A stretch of DNA of 64,000 nt from Lantana camara (lineage: Eukaryota > Streptophyta > Magnoliopsida > Lamiales > Verbenaceae): positions 89,068,501 through 89,132,500 of the forward strand of contig CM074858.1 of NCBI GenBank assembly GCA_037501455.1, given 5' to 3'. Positions 11,571 to 22,317 of this stretch are shown here, in pieces (the stretch's first letter is position 1; each line of letters begins with the position of its first letter). The position numbers and the translations under genes are program-made. Below the pieces are notes generated by a model. The model saw only the letters and a program-made list of their open reading frames with translations, was not told the origin of the DNA and made no database searches.

Positions 11571-12695
11571 AACTGGTACATTATTATTATTCGTTCATTC
11601 ATTTATTCATTCATAACGTTGTATCAGTTCGATCGAGGACGCTTTGAAAGCATTGGTGTCCATGCATGCTACGTACTAGTACAATTATTATACACTATTT
11701 TCTTTTTGCCAAGTTTCCTAAATCATGTCTATAGACATATACTCACAAATATATCAACAAACCACTATTCAATTTCCAACCACTATCCCACCAAACAAAT
11801 ATAAAAATAAAAACAAAACGTAAAAAGAAAAAGGGAAACAATCCAACTCTACTAAGAACTGCACTACCTAAATATCTGGCCGAACATTCTACAATGTTTC
11901 ATTAGGGCTGGTTTTCAAAGTATCACCGACAATGAGAGAAGAGCTCTTAGGAGTCTGCTCCCAAGATCTGGTAAGTTTTCATCCCAAGCGATAAACGTAT
12001 ATTGCCATCAACATCTACCAATATTTTAGGATACTTGAGAAGATGACCTTGTAATTGTGTGAATTTATGGTATGTATACCTCTTCCAATTATATTCCCCC
12101 ATAGAGTTCACGCTCCTTACACAGTATAATGACTCTGCTCACCAAAACATTTTTTAATTGTTCCAAGATGTTTGGGCCAGAGGGACATTCTATACCCATA
12201 AACTTATAGATCATAAGACTGATATTTCGAGAAAACAAATTATATCCATTTCACAAAATAATGATGCTTTTTAAAAATAAGAAAAAGAAAAAGGTGATGT
12301 ACTTGATAACTATGGATGTAGAAGAACCACAAGAATATTTTCATGTTTCTAACTCCGATGAGACTCTTGATCTTAATTATGAATATTTGTAATTGGGTCT
12401 CTAACACAAGAAACTAACCATTTATATTTCAAATTCAATATTTATATTTCTCATTCAATGTTAATTATATATTCATTATTTTTTTTAATTCAGGAAAAGT
12501 ATGAGTTGAAGAAGTGAAAGAAGAGCATAATGATGTCAAAGATAGAGGGAGAACAAGAACAAAAGAAATAAGAGATGAAGAAAACAAAGAACGAAATAAG
12601 GAAAAAGCTATTCAAAGATAAAAGAAAAAAAAAAAAAAAAAAAGAGCAACAAATTTAATGAGGGGGATGATAATATATACAAAGATGATGAAAGT

Positions 12696-12950
12696 ATAGC
12701 AACATTTCTAATTTTCTTATAGACACGCAAAAATCAAACTCATTCAAGAACCTTTATCTTGATGATTGTCATGATATCACTCGAGATTATCTTGATGCTT
12801 GTCATCGGCACTCATTTTTATTTCTTACCTTCTCAAGATTGTTGAGGTTGTACGATTCATGTTAATGAAAAACGTACTTGTTTTGATTTTTCTATATTTT
12901 TGTTATGAATTTCAATTAAGTGTGCAAATTTCTAATTTTCTCATAGACCA
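12696..12950 (+). repeat. further copies of the degenerate dispersed repeat
   Basis: Contains the same blocks as 9533-11170: TCTAATTTTCTTATAGACAC, AAATCAAACTCATTCAAGAA, CCTTTATCTTGATGATTGTC, then TTTTTCTATATTTTTGTTATGAATTTC. It is separated from the main cluster by about 1.5 kb of other AT-rich DNA. Confidence 0.6.
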
Positions 12951-13141
12951 GGGGCTACTTCCAGATTGTCAATCAGTGAGGTCAAAAAATATTTTTTTTA
13001 GGGCGTTACGAAATAGATATTTATAATTGTGTGTTTAAATACTCATATATAGAATGTATTTAGAATTAGATTATATTCAAATTTTCATATTCAAAAAATG
13101 TATAATAATTAATAAAAAAATAAAATAAATTGTTTTACATT

Positions 13142-13456
13142 TTCCGAGGGGATTCCCTCGGAAATGTTTTTGTCCAATATTTTTTAATTCTATTTTTCGG
13201 GGGAATTCCCTTGGAAATATTTTTGTCTAATTTTTTTTAAATTTATTTTCCGAGGGAATATCATCTTTGGATACATTTCGAGGGAATTCCAAGGGAAATG
13301 AAAATCATTTTTATTTCCCTCGGAATTCCCTCGGAAAGATATTTCCAAGGGAATTCCCTCGTAAAATTTTCTCTTTAAACCAATTCCGAGGAGGCTTTTT
13401 CCGAACGAATGAATTCCCTCGTAATTCCCTCGAAATTCGGCTGTTTTCTTGTAGTG
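13142..13456 (-). mobile_element. one end of a CACTA (En/Spm-type) transposon
   Basis: Read on the minus strand from 13456, the sequence begins CACTACAAGAAAACAGCCG, a typical plant CACTA terminus. It continues into repeated subterminal motifs of the form CCGAGGGAATTCCCTCGG, in direct and inverted forms up to about 13142. Such subterminal repeats are where the transposase binds in this family. The matching opposite terminus was not found in the window and no transposase frame is present. The copy is therefore a truncated or eroded non-autonomous end. It interrupts the LTR fragment to its right. Confidence 0.8.
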
Positions 13457-14213
13457 AACGAGGGAGCTTAAACGAACAACATACGTAAATCTTGGAGCGT
13501 ATTATTCAAGAATAAAGACTTGGGAGCAAATTTCATATATCTTGTACTATTCATCATCTTCTTCAAGTTCAAGAATTCAAGCAAGGAAAACGGAATTTAA
13601 TTGGTTGAGAATGGAGTACACGAAGAGAGGAATTCATAGCGTACCTTGGATCGTTGATCGGGTGAGAGACGGATACGAACTTGAGCTCCAAAGGTTGAGA
13701 TGGGAAAACCCTTCTTTCTCATTTCTCTTCTTGTTTGGAACGTGGTGCAAGAAATAGGGAGAAGAGAGTTGTTGGTTCGGTCTTAAGGCCAAGAAAAACA
13801 GATTCGGTTCGGTTCGGTTCAAGATGGGTTCGGTTTGATCGGTTAGAATTTAAATCGGTAGGGAGTTCAAACGACTTTAGAAAAAGGTGAGGCTTGTTCC
13901 GTTGGACCCGAATCGTCGAAACAAATCCAATGATGAAGCCGGAATTCGAATCCGACGAGCTCAAGTTAGCCGAAGAGCGGCTCAAAAACCCTAATAGCGA
14001 TTACGTCCCTAACTTAAATCAAATCGGACTTTTGAGTCTAATCACATAATAGTTAAGTTCTAGGAAAATAAATAACTTGAAATAAACTTCATGTTGATAC
14101 GTAGGGCATGCAACATCACATAATTCACATATTAGAAATTAAAACAATTAAATTACATAATTAAACTCACTCGCGACGTCATACCTGGATTGCCGAAGAG
14201 ACGGGCCGTCACA
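13457..14213 (-). mobile_element. partial gypsy-type LTR cut by the CACTA end
   Basis: On the minus strand it starts TGTGACGGCCCGTCTC at 14213, the same TGTGAC beginning as the long LTRs at 15156 and 37837. A leader-like tract with CTTCTC-rich text follows, and homology-like sequence stops at the CACTA terminus. The other LTR end is not in view. The open frames inside (for example 13719-13985, minus) have no known domain and contain simple TTCGG repeats. The family assignment is by terminus only. Confidence 0.5.
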
Positions 14214-14590
14214 TTATACGCCAATGGACAAGCGTTAGTGATCACGTAGCATTTAAGAATCTGAATCACAAATGAAGAAGGATGCAAAAATTAAAAAAAA
14301 AATCCAAAGTCATTACACAATTCCTTGGAGTAATTAGTGTACACCAAATTCGAGATAAAGCTCAAGATTTGCTTAAGTAAGCATTACAATTTAAAAGTGA
14401 ATCAAAGGTAATCACAATATAACTATATCCAACAATTAATATTACACATGATGTTTTAAGCAACACATATTGTTCAAATTAAATAGTACTGATTGTTACT
14501 ATATTTGAAATATACAGTATATGTATAAATACTATGAGTAATTGAAATATATTTCAAATATTTCTGAAGATTTAAACTTACTAAGTGGAA
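14214..14590. other. AT-rich flank, nothing recognised
   Basis: No gene or element boundary is visible between the LTR end at 14213 and the MITE target duplication at 14591. Confidence 0.5.
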
Positions 14591-14599
14591 TAAATAAAT

Positions 14600-14911
14600 G
14601 GGATAAATATTTTTTGGCATCCGAACTATGCCCGTTTTTGCAATTTACCATCCAAAAAATTGTTCATTGCAAACCGCCATCCAACCTTTGCATTTGTGAC
14701 AAACCGCCATCTAAACCATTTTTTTTTTGGTGGTTTTGGGGAAAAAAATTGACATATGGCATTTTCCTAAAACATACACGTCGGACCAAACCACCTTCTG
14801 ATGGCGTTTTGTCACAAATACAAAGCTTGGATGGCGATTTGCAATGAAAAATTGTTTGGATGGTAAATTGCAAAAACGAGCATAGTTCGGATGCCAAAAA
14901 ATCTTTTTCCC
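14600..14911. mobile_element. Mutator-type MITE with long inverted repeats
   Basis: A 312-bp element has terminal inverted repeats of about 113 bp that pair at roughly 90 percent. The left end begins GGGATAAATATTTTTTGGC; the right end, inverted, begins GGGAAAAAGATTTTTTGGC. It is flanked by a perfect 9-bp duplication TAAATAAAT (14591-14599 and 14912-14920). A 9-bp duplication with long inverted repeats and no coding sequence points to a Mutator-like MITE. The open frames on both strands here are mirror images of the inverted repeat and are not genes. Confidence 0.88.
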
Positions 14912-14920
14912 TAAATAAAT

Positions 14921-15155
14921 CTCCAAACATACCTTAATTCTACGGATCGTTTGAGATGTTTCACAGATTCTTTGCTTGAATCCTTCACGTACAAGCGGTC
15001 CAAGTTTGCTTAGGATAAGCAGACTTAATTCCACGACTGAAGTGCTTTGATATTTGGATACGGTGAATAGAGAATTCCACACTATTCTCTCACAAGGATT
15101 CTGTGTTACGTGATGTGGGATTTCTGTGTTGATAGATTGATTGTATTCTGGATTA
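14921..15155. other. short unassigned flank
   Basis: Lies between the MITE duplication and the LTR start at 15156. No gene is seen. It could be an old copia LTR remnant; this is not established. Confidence 0.4.
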
Positions 15156-16026
15156 TGTGACACCCGTCTGCTCGCACGTACAGGTTAGTCCCACGTGTGA
15201 GTTTAATTTCCGTATTTGCATTTATTTTCTTATTTAATTGATGCATCTTATTTGAATTCCTTTCATTATTCAACTCCTATATAAACTATGTGAAATATTT
15301 AGTACGTTTTGCCCTATTTTAACGTTTGAGATTTTTAATTCGATCCCGAGCATGATAATTTTGTGTAATACGTGAATTATATGATTCTTGGACTTAATTA
15401 CATGATTTATATATGTTTTGGACTTGTTTGGACTCAATTGAATTTTTATTCAAACTTTTGGGCCAATTTGCAATTTGGCCACTCTTGAGTCATTTCTCCG
15501 TAACTTGAGTTCCGGAACTTGGATTCGAGTTCTGTCTTCGCCATTGTACTCGAATCGACGATTTGGAGTCAATGGAATAATCCTTGTACTTTTTCAATGA
15601 CGTTTTGACCCCCAACGACGTAGATTTCGACCCTACGTACCTAAAACGCCCCTATAGCCACTTGAAGACTAGCCTAATCATCTCTTGTCCTTCCCTTGAC
15701 TTAAGTTCAGCCATAACCTCTCTTTCCCTCATCTTTTTCCCCTAATTTTCGAACCAAGAATGAAGGGAAGAAGGAAGAGAAGCTCCAAGTTCATTTCCTC
15801 CATTGTTGTGACCTTAGAGCTCAAGATTTAGCCATTTCTTGCTCCTATCCTTAAAGGTAAGTTAAGAATTTTGATCTCCTTGATCTTGTGATCATTTTAC
15901 ACTCCATAAGTCATGATTTTATGTTAGAGATGTATGAATATGCTAGGATTGATGAATAGTTAGATATTATGAGAATTTTGTAGAACTAGTGCATCTCTTG
16001 TTTTCCTTGAGTTTAAAGCTTGATAT

Positions 16027-18167
16027 TGCAGGGTACTTTAAAAAAATTTCCCTAATATACAGGTATCAAAATATTTCTAAAATATTTAAATTCAAACAGC
16101 AGAAGACTAGCCGGAACTACTCAAGTATATACATGCAATTGATAATAAATTTTAAATCACAAAGCAGATAAATAAAGCATGCGATTAACACTTAAGAGCA
16201 TATAATTTATCATGCTTAAACAAAAATAATATAAAAATACCTTTCACCGAAGATAGCTACTACGCCCGGAATTCACCTCCCGGGAACCCGATTCCCGATC
16301 TTCTCGCGAAATCGGCAGAGCTTCCCTGCAATAACCCCAGGGACACCCTCGGAGTGTGGGCTCTGAAAGTATTTCTCTAAATACTTAGAGAAAATAAACT
16401 TTAAACTAGAAAAACCCTTTTCAGGGTTTAATATCCCAAAATTAGGCATTTTATATATAAACATCTAATTAAAATTAATTCCAAAATAAATTGGAATTAA
16501 CTAGGAGAAAATGGGACTTGATTTCAAAGCAAAAAATCAGCCAAAATCATCCCAAAAATGTTGTGAAGAAATGAGGTTGGGATCAACCTATTTATAGGCA
16601 AATATATGAGGGCAAAACGGTCATTTTCGGCATAAATGAAAGGGCAAAACGATCATTTTGCACAACCGCGTACAAACTGTGTCTACTCCAGCCAATCAAA
16701 TTGCACCAGGTTGTAGAACTCTCCGCCGCGGTCATAACACCGCCAACCACGCGCCGCCAGAAGGCCGCAAAGTGGTTGGCTCGTGTTGGCACACGCAGCC
16801 TCACCAGGTTGCGACACGTAGCCGGGTCGGTCCGAACCGGACCCGGCCTGGCTAACCCTATCCGTGACCCTATCCATTTGACCCGACCCGATGGCCCCGT
16901 TGACCCGCCAGGTCAACAATCAATCTGGGCCATCGCTTTCGCTGACGCGGTGCGATCTGCGCCGTCCACTTGGCGCTACGTCAGCACCAATTGGGTCCCG
17001 CCCTGCTGACGTGGCGTGACACGTCAGCACCTGCCACGTCTTTTTTTTTTTTTTGTAAAAAATTTTAAATTTATTTTCTCCAAAATAGAATTCCGGGCAT
17101 TTCCAACTCTTTGGAACTTTGATTTATTTCTTAAAATAAATCCCTTGGCTATTTCAAACACTTTGAAAATTCATTTCTCTTTCTCCTTTTAATATTTTCT
17201 CTTCGGTTTTTCAATTGGGGTTTGTAGGGGGACCTACAGGACTAATTAATTTTAGCTCCAAACGGGTTAATATATTATCATCTCATGATAATAATTAATT
17301 ACCCTTTAACAATATTTAATTCCACTAAATAAATATTGTTGCACTCTAAAATTAATTAAATTATTCATGAATTCCTCGATCTAGAATAATTTTTCATTTT
17401 ACTCCTCCGTGTAGATATCCATGAAAAATAAATTAATACTACTATCATTTATTTTACATTTCTAATCTGAAAACTCCTGATTCGCCTTAAGTTCAAATTT
17501 CTTGTACGTGAAACACATTCAACATACAACTTCAATGACACATCACACGAAGTACTTTAGCCAAAGTTTTAATTCAAAATTTGCAAATCTATTTCAGGAA
17601 TATCTTTTAACTTTCCAGCAAAGCTACATATTCCTCGATCAATATTTCTCCTCAGCACATTTCATGTAATCACTGAACGTACAAAGGTTTCAGTCATTCG
17701 ATATCGAGACCTCACTTATGAGCACATTACAATGATTAACACTACATACCTAAAGTCGAAATACTACCAGGATTAAGAGTTCAATGCTCCATAAGACTGG
17801 TTCATTTTAGATAGTAGTTTAAAATGAAATATCTTAGTGGTCCAGTTCGATGTTTCCAAATCTATTGAAAATCATCAATGTGATATAACTGAAAACTCCA
17901 TTTCCCTATGATGAAAGACTAATCATCTTATATAACACATTATAGTCTTGATAAGAACTTATTCCTATCTTATGACTAGAACTTTAATAACACGTGATTT
18001 CGATATCCAAAGTCCTTTCCTATGAAACAAATTTCATATAAGAATATCATCACACGTTATTAATTATATTAATATACTCATAACTTGCGATAATTTCAGT
18101 TTTATTAATCCAACAAAATGTGAAATATTTACAAAGAAATTGGATTTTCAGGGCACTAATCGCAACA
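16027..18167 (-). mobile_element. copia solo LTR, 2,141 bp
   Basis: On the minus strand it runs from TGTTGCGATTAGTGCCC (18167) to CCCTGCA (16027). A perfect 5-bp duplication GATAT flanks it at 16022-16026 and 18168-18172. The start resembles that of the complete copia LTR (TGTTAGGAATAGTGCCC), so it is a relative of that family. The TATA-box candidate CTATAAATAG is at about 16588-16597 on the minus strand. There is no internal region, so it is a solo LTR. It contains a GC-rich tract at 16680-17040 and a poly-T run just after it. Confidence 0.9.
17005..17028. promoter_or_regulatory. inverted TGACGTG motif in the copia solo LTR
   Basis: GCTGACGTG (17005-17013) and CACGTCAGC (17020-17028) form a perfect 9-bp inverted repeat with a 6-bp spacer. 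Further ACGTCA and CCACGTC words lie at about 16977 and 17033. TGACG and ACGTG cores are bound by plant bZIP factors, so this may be an LTR enhancer; that role is inferred. Confidence 0.55.
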
Positions 18168-18460
18168 GATATATTGATCATCTTGACTCCTTTATTGCTT
18201 CTATTTGCTCCTTTTTGATGGTAGTTGGTTGAGGAGGGATTTACCATTTATGTCCATATGAGTTCTTACAAGAATGGATGAATACTTGTGCTTGTTTGAT
18301 CCTTGCTTCCTTGAATGAGTTTAGATTGGTATTTGCTTGGATTTCTTGTATTATATGGTAGTATAAGTGTCCCTTTACCTTTCTTCATGTTATGGATTTG
18401 ATATGGCTTGGTTTTACCTTAGTTTGTAAGATTTTTCTTGAATTTTTGGCCTCTGACACA

Positions 18461-18560
18461 AATCCACCTGGGTGGATTTTTGCTTTGAAAATAATCCGCC
18501 AGGGTGGAATTGAGGCAGGCCCTCTCAGAACTGTCCGCCTTGAATCCACGGGGGTGGATT
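18461..18560 (+). repeat. three 18-bp imperfect palindromes in the long LTR
   Basis: Variants of AATCCACCGGGGTGGATT start at 18461, 18493 and 18543; the first two are 32 bp apart. Equivalent copies occur in the related LTR at 39051-39142. Confidence 0.85.
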
Positions 18561-20354
18561 TAGGGCAGCGGTCCTTTTCGCTCCGAACTTTGTTTTCTTG
18601 TTTCTTTTCACTTGTTTAAGTCTCTCCCACCCCCTGATAATCACCCTAAGCTTTGCTAACATGTATTATTATATGCTAATTTGTTTGTAATTGATTTTTG
18701 AATTTATTTGATATGATTTGAAAGAGTTATGATTTGATATGTCTTAAGTGATACGTGTAATATTTTCTCATGTAGTTTGTCTCGTTTATGCATTTTAAAC
18801 TCATGAACGCTATTCTATGCTATAATATGATACATTATGAGTTTATTTGATATGATATGAGTTTAATTCTTGGATTCTTAATGTGATATTCCGTTATTTT
18901 CTCCGTTATGCCAAAGTATGAATTTATATGACTTGCATTGCATCCACTTGCATTCGTATGCATTGTCGGGCGTCTAATTGGTTCATGATCGATTCTAAAT
19001 CTTGAGTATGTGTTTGTTTGTTCCAGATTTGAGTTTGAGATGTGTCGGATCCGCCATTTAACCTTTTCTTGGCCGTCAACGCTCGTCCGCGAGCACTTTT
19101 GGTAAAAGGTGAGGTTTAGGATCTTTTCCTTTAGTTAATCGACCTATGACCTAAATGTGATGATTTCTCACCCCGCATGCGAATATACTATATATTTATA
19201 TATTAGATATGTGTCAAATGATATGTTTATGACCTTGTCATACGATTAAACGTTTTGAACTATAAGTATAAGCATATATAAGCTTGAAAATATTTTGCAA
19301 CGAGGTTATGCTCCAAACCGTGTGTTGTCATGCAAGCTAGGATCTACCTCAACATCTTAATGTTAAGGAAGACACAAAGAGGTACGCGTATAGCATATGC
19401 CGAGTTCCAAGGTAAGGTATGCTCGATAAGGTACGTAAGTTACGTTTATTTATGTAGCGAGTTAAGTAAGTTTAATGAGATAATTGGTTATTAATGGGCC
19501 CCGGAGGCGTGGGTAAGCACGCCAGGACGGCAAGGGTCATCGGGTTAAGCCTGTGCACGATCTACATTTGGAGTACTTACGCGCGACTCTTGGAGGTTGA
19601 GGAGGTGTGGTGCTTCAAGCACATTGCGGGTTAGCTACCCCATGTGCATTGGTAATTAGGTGGAGAGGGTTTGACTTCCGAAATACCGTTGATGTTGGGG
19701 ATGGATACGTTTTATGTATTTACGTTTTTCTTGGTTTTCTTAGGTTGTATAGGAGTAAGGGTTAGATGCCCGTATGATGGTTGTCGAACCCATCAACTAA
19801 ATCCTTTACTCACTGTATGAAAATTAAAATTGTAATATAGTAGCAAAGGGTCGAACCCACAGGACTAGATAGACTTATATTCAATACATCCAAGAGAATA
19901 TTCAAAAGAGACTTAGAAGGGGGGTTGTTTGTGTAATTAAAACAAACTAATTTTAAGTAGGAAACCAGATTTCTTCAATTAACTAAGACTGAAAGCAAAT
20001 AGAGTTGTGAAGGTTGATTATGATGAGAAATATCTTAGCTAAGTTGTTACTTCATTCCATGCTCGTATCTAATCCTGGATGCAAAAATCAAACCTGATCG
20101 AATGGTAGATTAACTTACAATAGACAAGAAGCTTATCTATATCATCCTTTCTTAATTTCAACTTAATCAAGAGAAGCTCATCAATTAAATTCTTACCACA
20201 CAGCAGTCCCGCGAACAAGTATCTAGGATTTAACTATATGATAGCATTGAGCACCAAAAGGATATTAATCATGATCCAAAATCTCAAGAAGCTTGGACTT
20301 GTGAAATCATATTACGCATACCTCATCATTTTATTGAGTAAACATGGTGGTAAA

Positions 20355-22301
20355 TGTTGGAAAACACGAATCAGAAAGCAGCGGAATTTAAAAAAATTTT
20401 TTTCCAACAAAAGGATCTAGGACTCGTAATCGTGTAACCAAATTTGTAAAGATAGAAAACTTACTTTTCTTTTGTTCTTTCTTGAAGCGTTTCAAGCCAC
20501 CCAAGAACGGTCTTCTCGCGGCTTGATCCCCTCTCCTTGGTAAAGCTCGAATCTTCAAACTTCTAACTTGAAGTCTCTAGAGAAAGTCCACCAACTTGAT
20601 CACAATCTAACTAGTAAGGATGCTAGTTCTCTAGTTAGTGTTTAGGCTTAACCTAGGGTTTAATTTAATCTTGGAGAAAGGAAGGTGTTCAACACATGAA
20701 CCAAGAATTGTCTATTAGCTCTAAAGGGGAGCTCGAGCTCCCCTATATATAGGAGGGAGTGCCGATCCAAATCCTTATTGGACAAGGATTTGGTTCCTCT
20801 CTCTCCTATTACTTGATCATCAAGTATTTTCCAACTTTGACTTTGAATTCTAATTCTAGTCAACTTTTAAGAGAGCTAAAAATATCCAAACTATTTTTGG
20901 ATAATTTTATACTTTATTTATTATAAAATAAATAACTTATTTTTATCTAATTAATTAATTCATAATTAATTAACTAGATTATTTTCTCCAAAATTAGACT
21001 TTCTTTTTAATTCAAAATTAAACCAAAGTCTATTAAATAATTAACTAATTAATTATTTAATATATATATATAATATATATATACACACGTGTGTGACACG
21101 TGTCACAGTGACACGTGTCACTCACGTGAGCCACACGTGTGATTTCACACGTGTGGAACCCTTTTGGCCCGATTAACTTGTTTAATCATTTTCAAGCCTC
21201 AACTCATGTAACCAAGTTGTTGTGTGTGACCCTCTAGGTTCTCAATTCAATTAGCAGTGACCCTAATTAATTAATTCACTAATTAATTAATCAGTCCACA
21301 GATTAAACGACCATAGTCTAGCAACAGGTGTTTAACCCCTAGCTGAATTGGAATGTTCGGATTCGACAGAACCTTTAAGTCATTGATTCATGTGAGATAC
21401 AATCCTCCTACTTACTATCTCTCAACCAAGATCTAGGGCAAGGGAATAATCAGAACCCTAATAATCCGGTCTTAAAGCTAAGTGCATTTCATATCCATTT
21501 GATTTCAATCCAATAAACCCTTTTCTTGATGTCTTGATCTACTGCCTTGGCCAAGGACTCCATATGGCATATGAATGACTTACACAATAAGAGATCACCT
21601 TGCAAATGCAAGTGTAGGTCCTTTCTTGATTCTCATTCACTTTCACGAGTCACTTGTGCAGCCCCAGCATAAGCCATGAATCAGTTGTCTAAGGCAACAC
21701 CCTTTAAAGCTTATACCTAAGACTACAGAGTTAACTCATAAAGTGACAAGGAACCTCAAGTCTAAGGATCAATTAATCACATCAATGACTCGTGAGATAT
21801 TTCCTAATCTGGAAGTTTCCATTTCCTGAAATAGAAACTTCCTTTCCCATTTAGGAATGTTCTCACACGGGGCGCCTCAGTGAACTCACTTATTAAAGTA
21901 AACACCCTCATGTATCACGCACGTATCAACTATACACTTTCCACCTCCATGAAACAAGGTGGTCCTTCTTAAGGGCGTGATCCCACAAGCAAGCCTTAGA
22001 GGAGTCAGGTTGACACTCCCACTGTCTGTAGGACTCATCGGCTTGGAGTATTTTACTAATCATGACTTATGTGATATAGGGCTCGTTTCATGAACCATTT
22101 CACCTAAATGGCAGAGTCCTAAAGTCATCAGGATTAGGGGAGTTCTCATACATGCACAGATAAAGTAAACGCATACCAAACAAGAGCATATAAAGAAGTG
22201 TTGCCTCAATTCGTTATTTCATTCAAAGATTATCTGTGATTACAATAAGGAAAAGCACAAAGCGGATATACAATCGGCTTTCTAGGGCACTATTCCTAAC
22301 A
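20355..22301 (-). mobile_element. copia 3' LTR
   Basis: On the minus strand it runs from TGTTAGGAATAGTGCCC (22301) to the CCAACA end (20355). It is the same length as the partner at 28429-30375. It holds the G-box cluster, a TATA box (20744-20752) and a perfect 18-bp palindrome (20726-20743). Confidence 0.95.
21084..21156. promoter_or_regulatory. six CACGTG G-boxes in the copia 3' LTR
   Basis: Six copies of the palindrome CACGTG lie within about 73 bp, some as the longer GACACGTGTC and CACACGTGTG forms. G-boxes are bound by plant bZIP and bHLH factors in light and abscisic-acid responses. The cluster sits about 340 bp upstream of the TATA box in the element's orientation, as an enhancer would. 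It follows a TATATA run. Confidence 0.85.
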
Positions 22302-22312
22302 ATCTCCCACTT
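22302..22312 (-). promoter_or_regulatory. copia polypurine tract
   Basis: On the minus strand AAGTGGGAGAT ends exactly at the start of the 3' LTR (22301). It is the usual primer for plus-strand DNA synthesis in this superfamily. Confidence 0.85.
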
Positions 22313-22317
22313 GCCCG

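Larger units (their letters stand above)
9135..13141. other. AT-rich intergenic stretch with degenerate repeats, no gene
   Basis: No coding region is recognisable. The stretch holds a family of degenerate repeats (9533-11170 and 12696-12950), a 57-bp tandem duplication, ATT and TTCA microsatellites and a poly-A run at about 12625-12643. A purine-rich segment at 12495-12655 contains many AAG/GAA triplets but no convincing protein. At about 12947, CAGGGGC followed by GAGGTCAAAAAAT weakly recalls a hAT transposon end; this is not established. Confidence 0.6.
15156..19774 (+). mobile_element. long gypsy-type LTR, split and truncated by later insertions
   Basis: Starts TGTGACACCCGTC and follows the LTR at 37837-41037 block by block: CGCACGTACAGG near the start, the palindrome cluster, CTTGGCCGTCAACGCTC, GAGCACTTTTGGTAAAAGG, and CGACTCTTGGAGGTTGAGGAGG near the end. 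A copia solo LTR (16027-18167) splits it. It stops at 19774, where the Athila-like LTR begins. By comparison with the second copy, roughly 670 bp of its 3' part is missing here and should lie beyond the right end of the window. No coding sequence is inside. The clade is probably chromoviral, but this is not shown because no pol is attached. Confidence 0.75.

Noticed and set aside
12495..12655. Purine-rich tract as a Lys/Glu-rich exon
   Set aside because: Stops in the possible frames, an adjoining poly-A run and no recognisable domain.
12947..13020. Possible hAT transposon end (CAGGGGC... then GGTCAAAAAAT)
   Set aside because: Only a loose resemblance; no matching opposite end or 8-bp duplication found.
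14542..15163. Open frames of 101, 88 and 150 codons at the MITE
   Set aside because: They are the two arms of the inverted repeat read on both strands, giving mirror-image peptides (ASELCPFLQFTIQ and ASELCSFLQFTIQ).
21840..22300. Host gene content in the conserved-looking LTR text
   Set aside because: The same text occurs in both LTRs of the copia element at 28429-30375, so it is LTR sequence.
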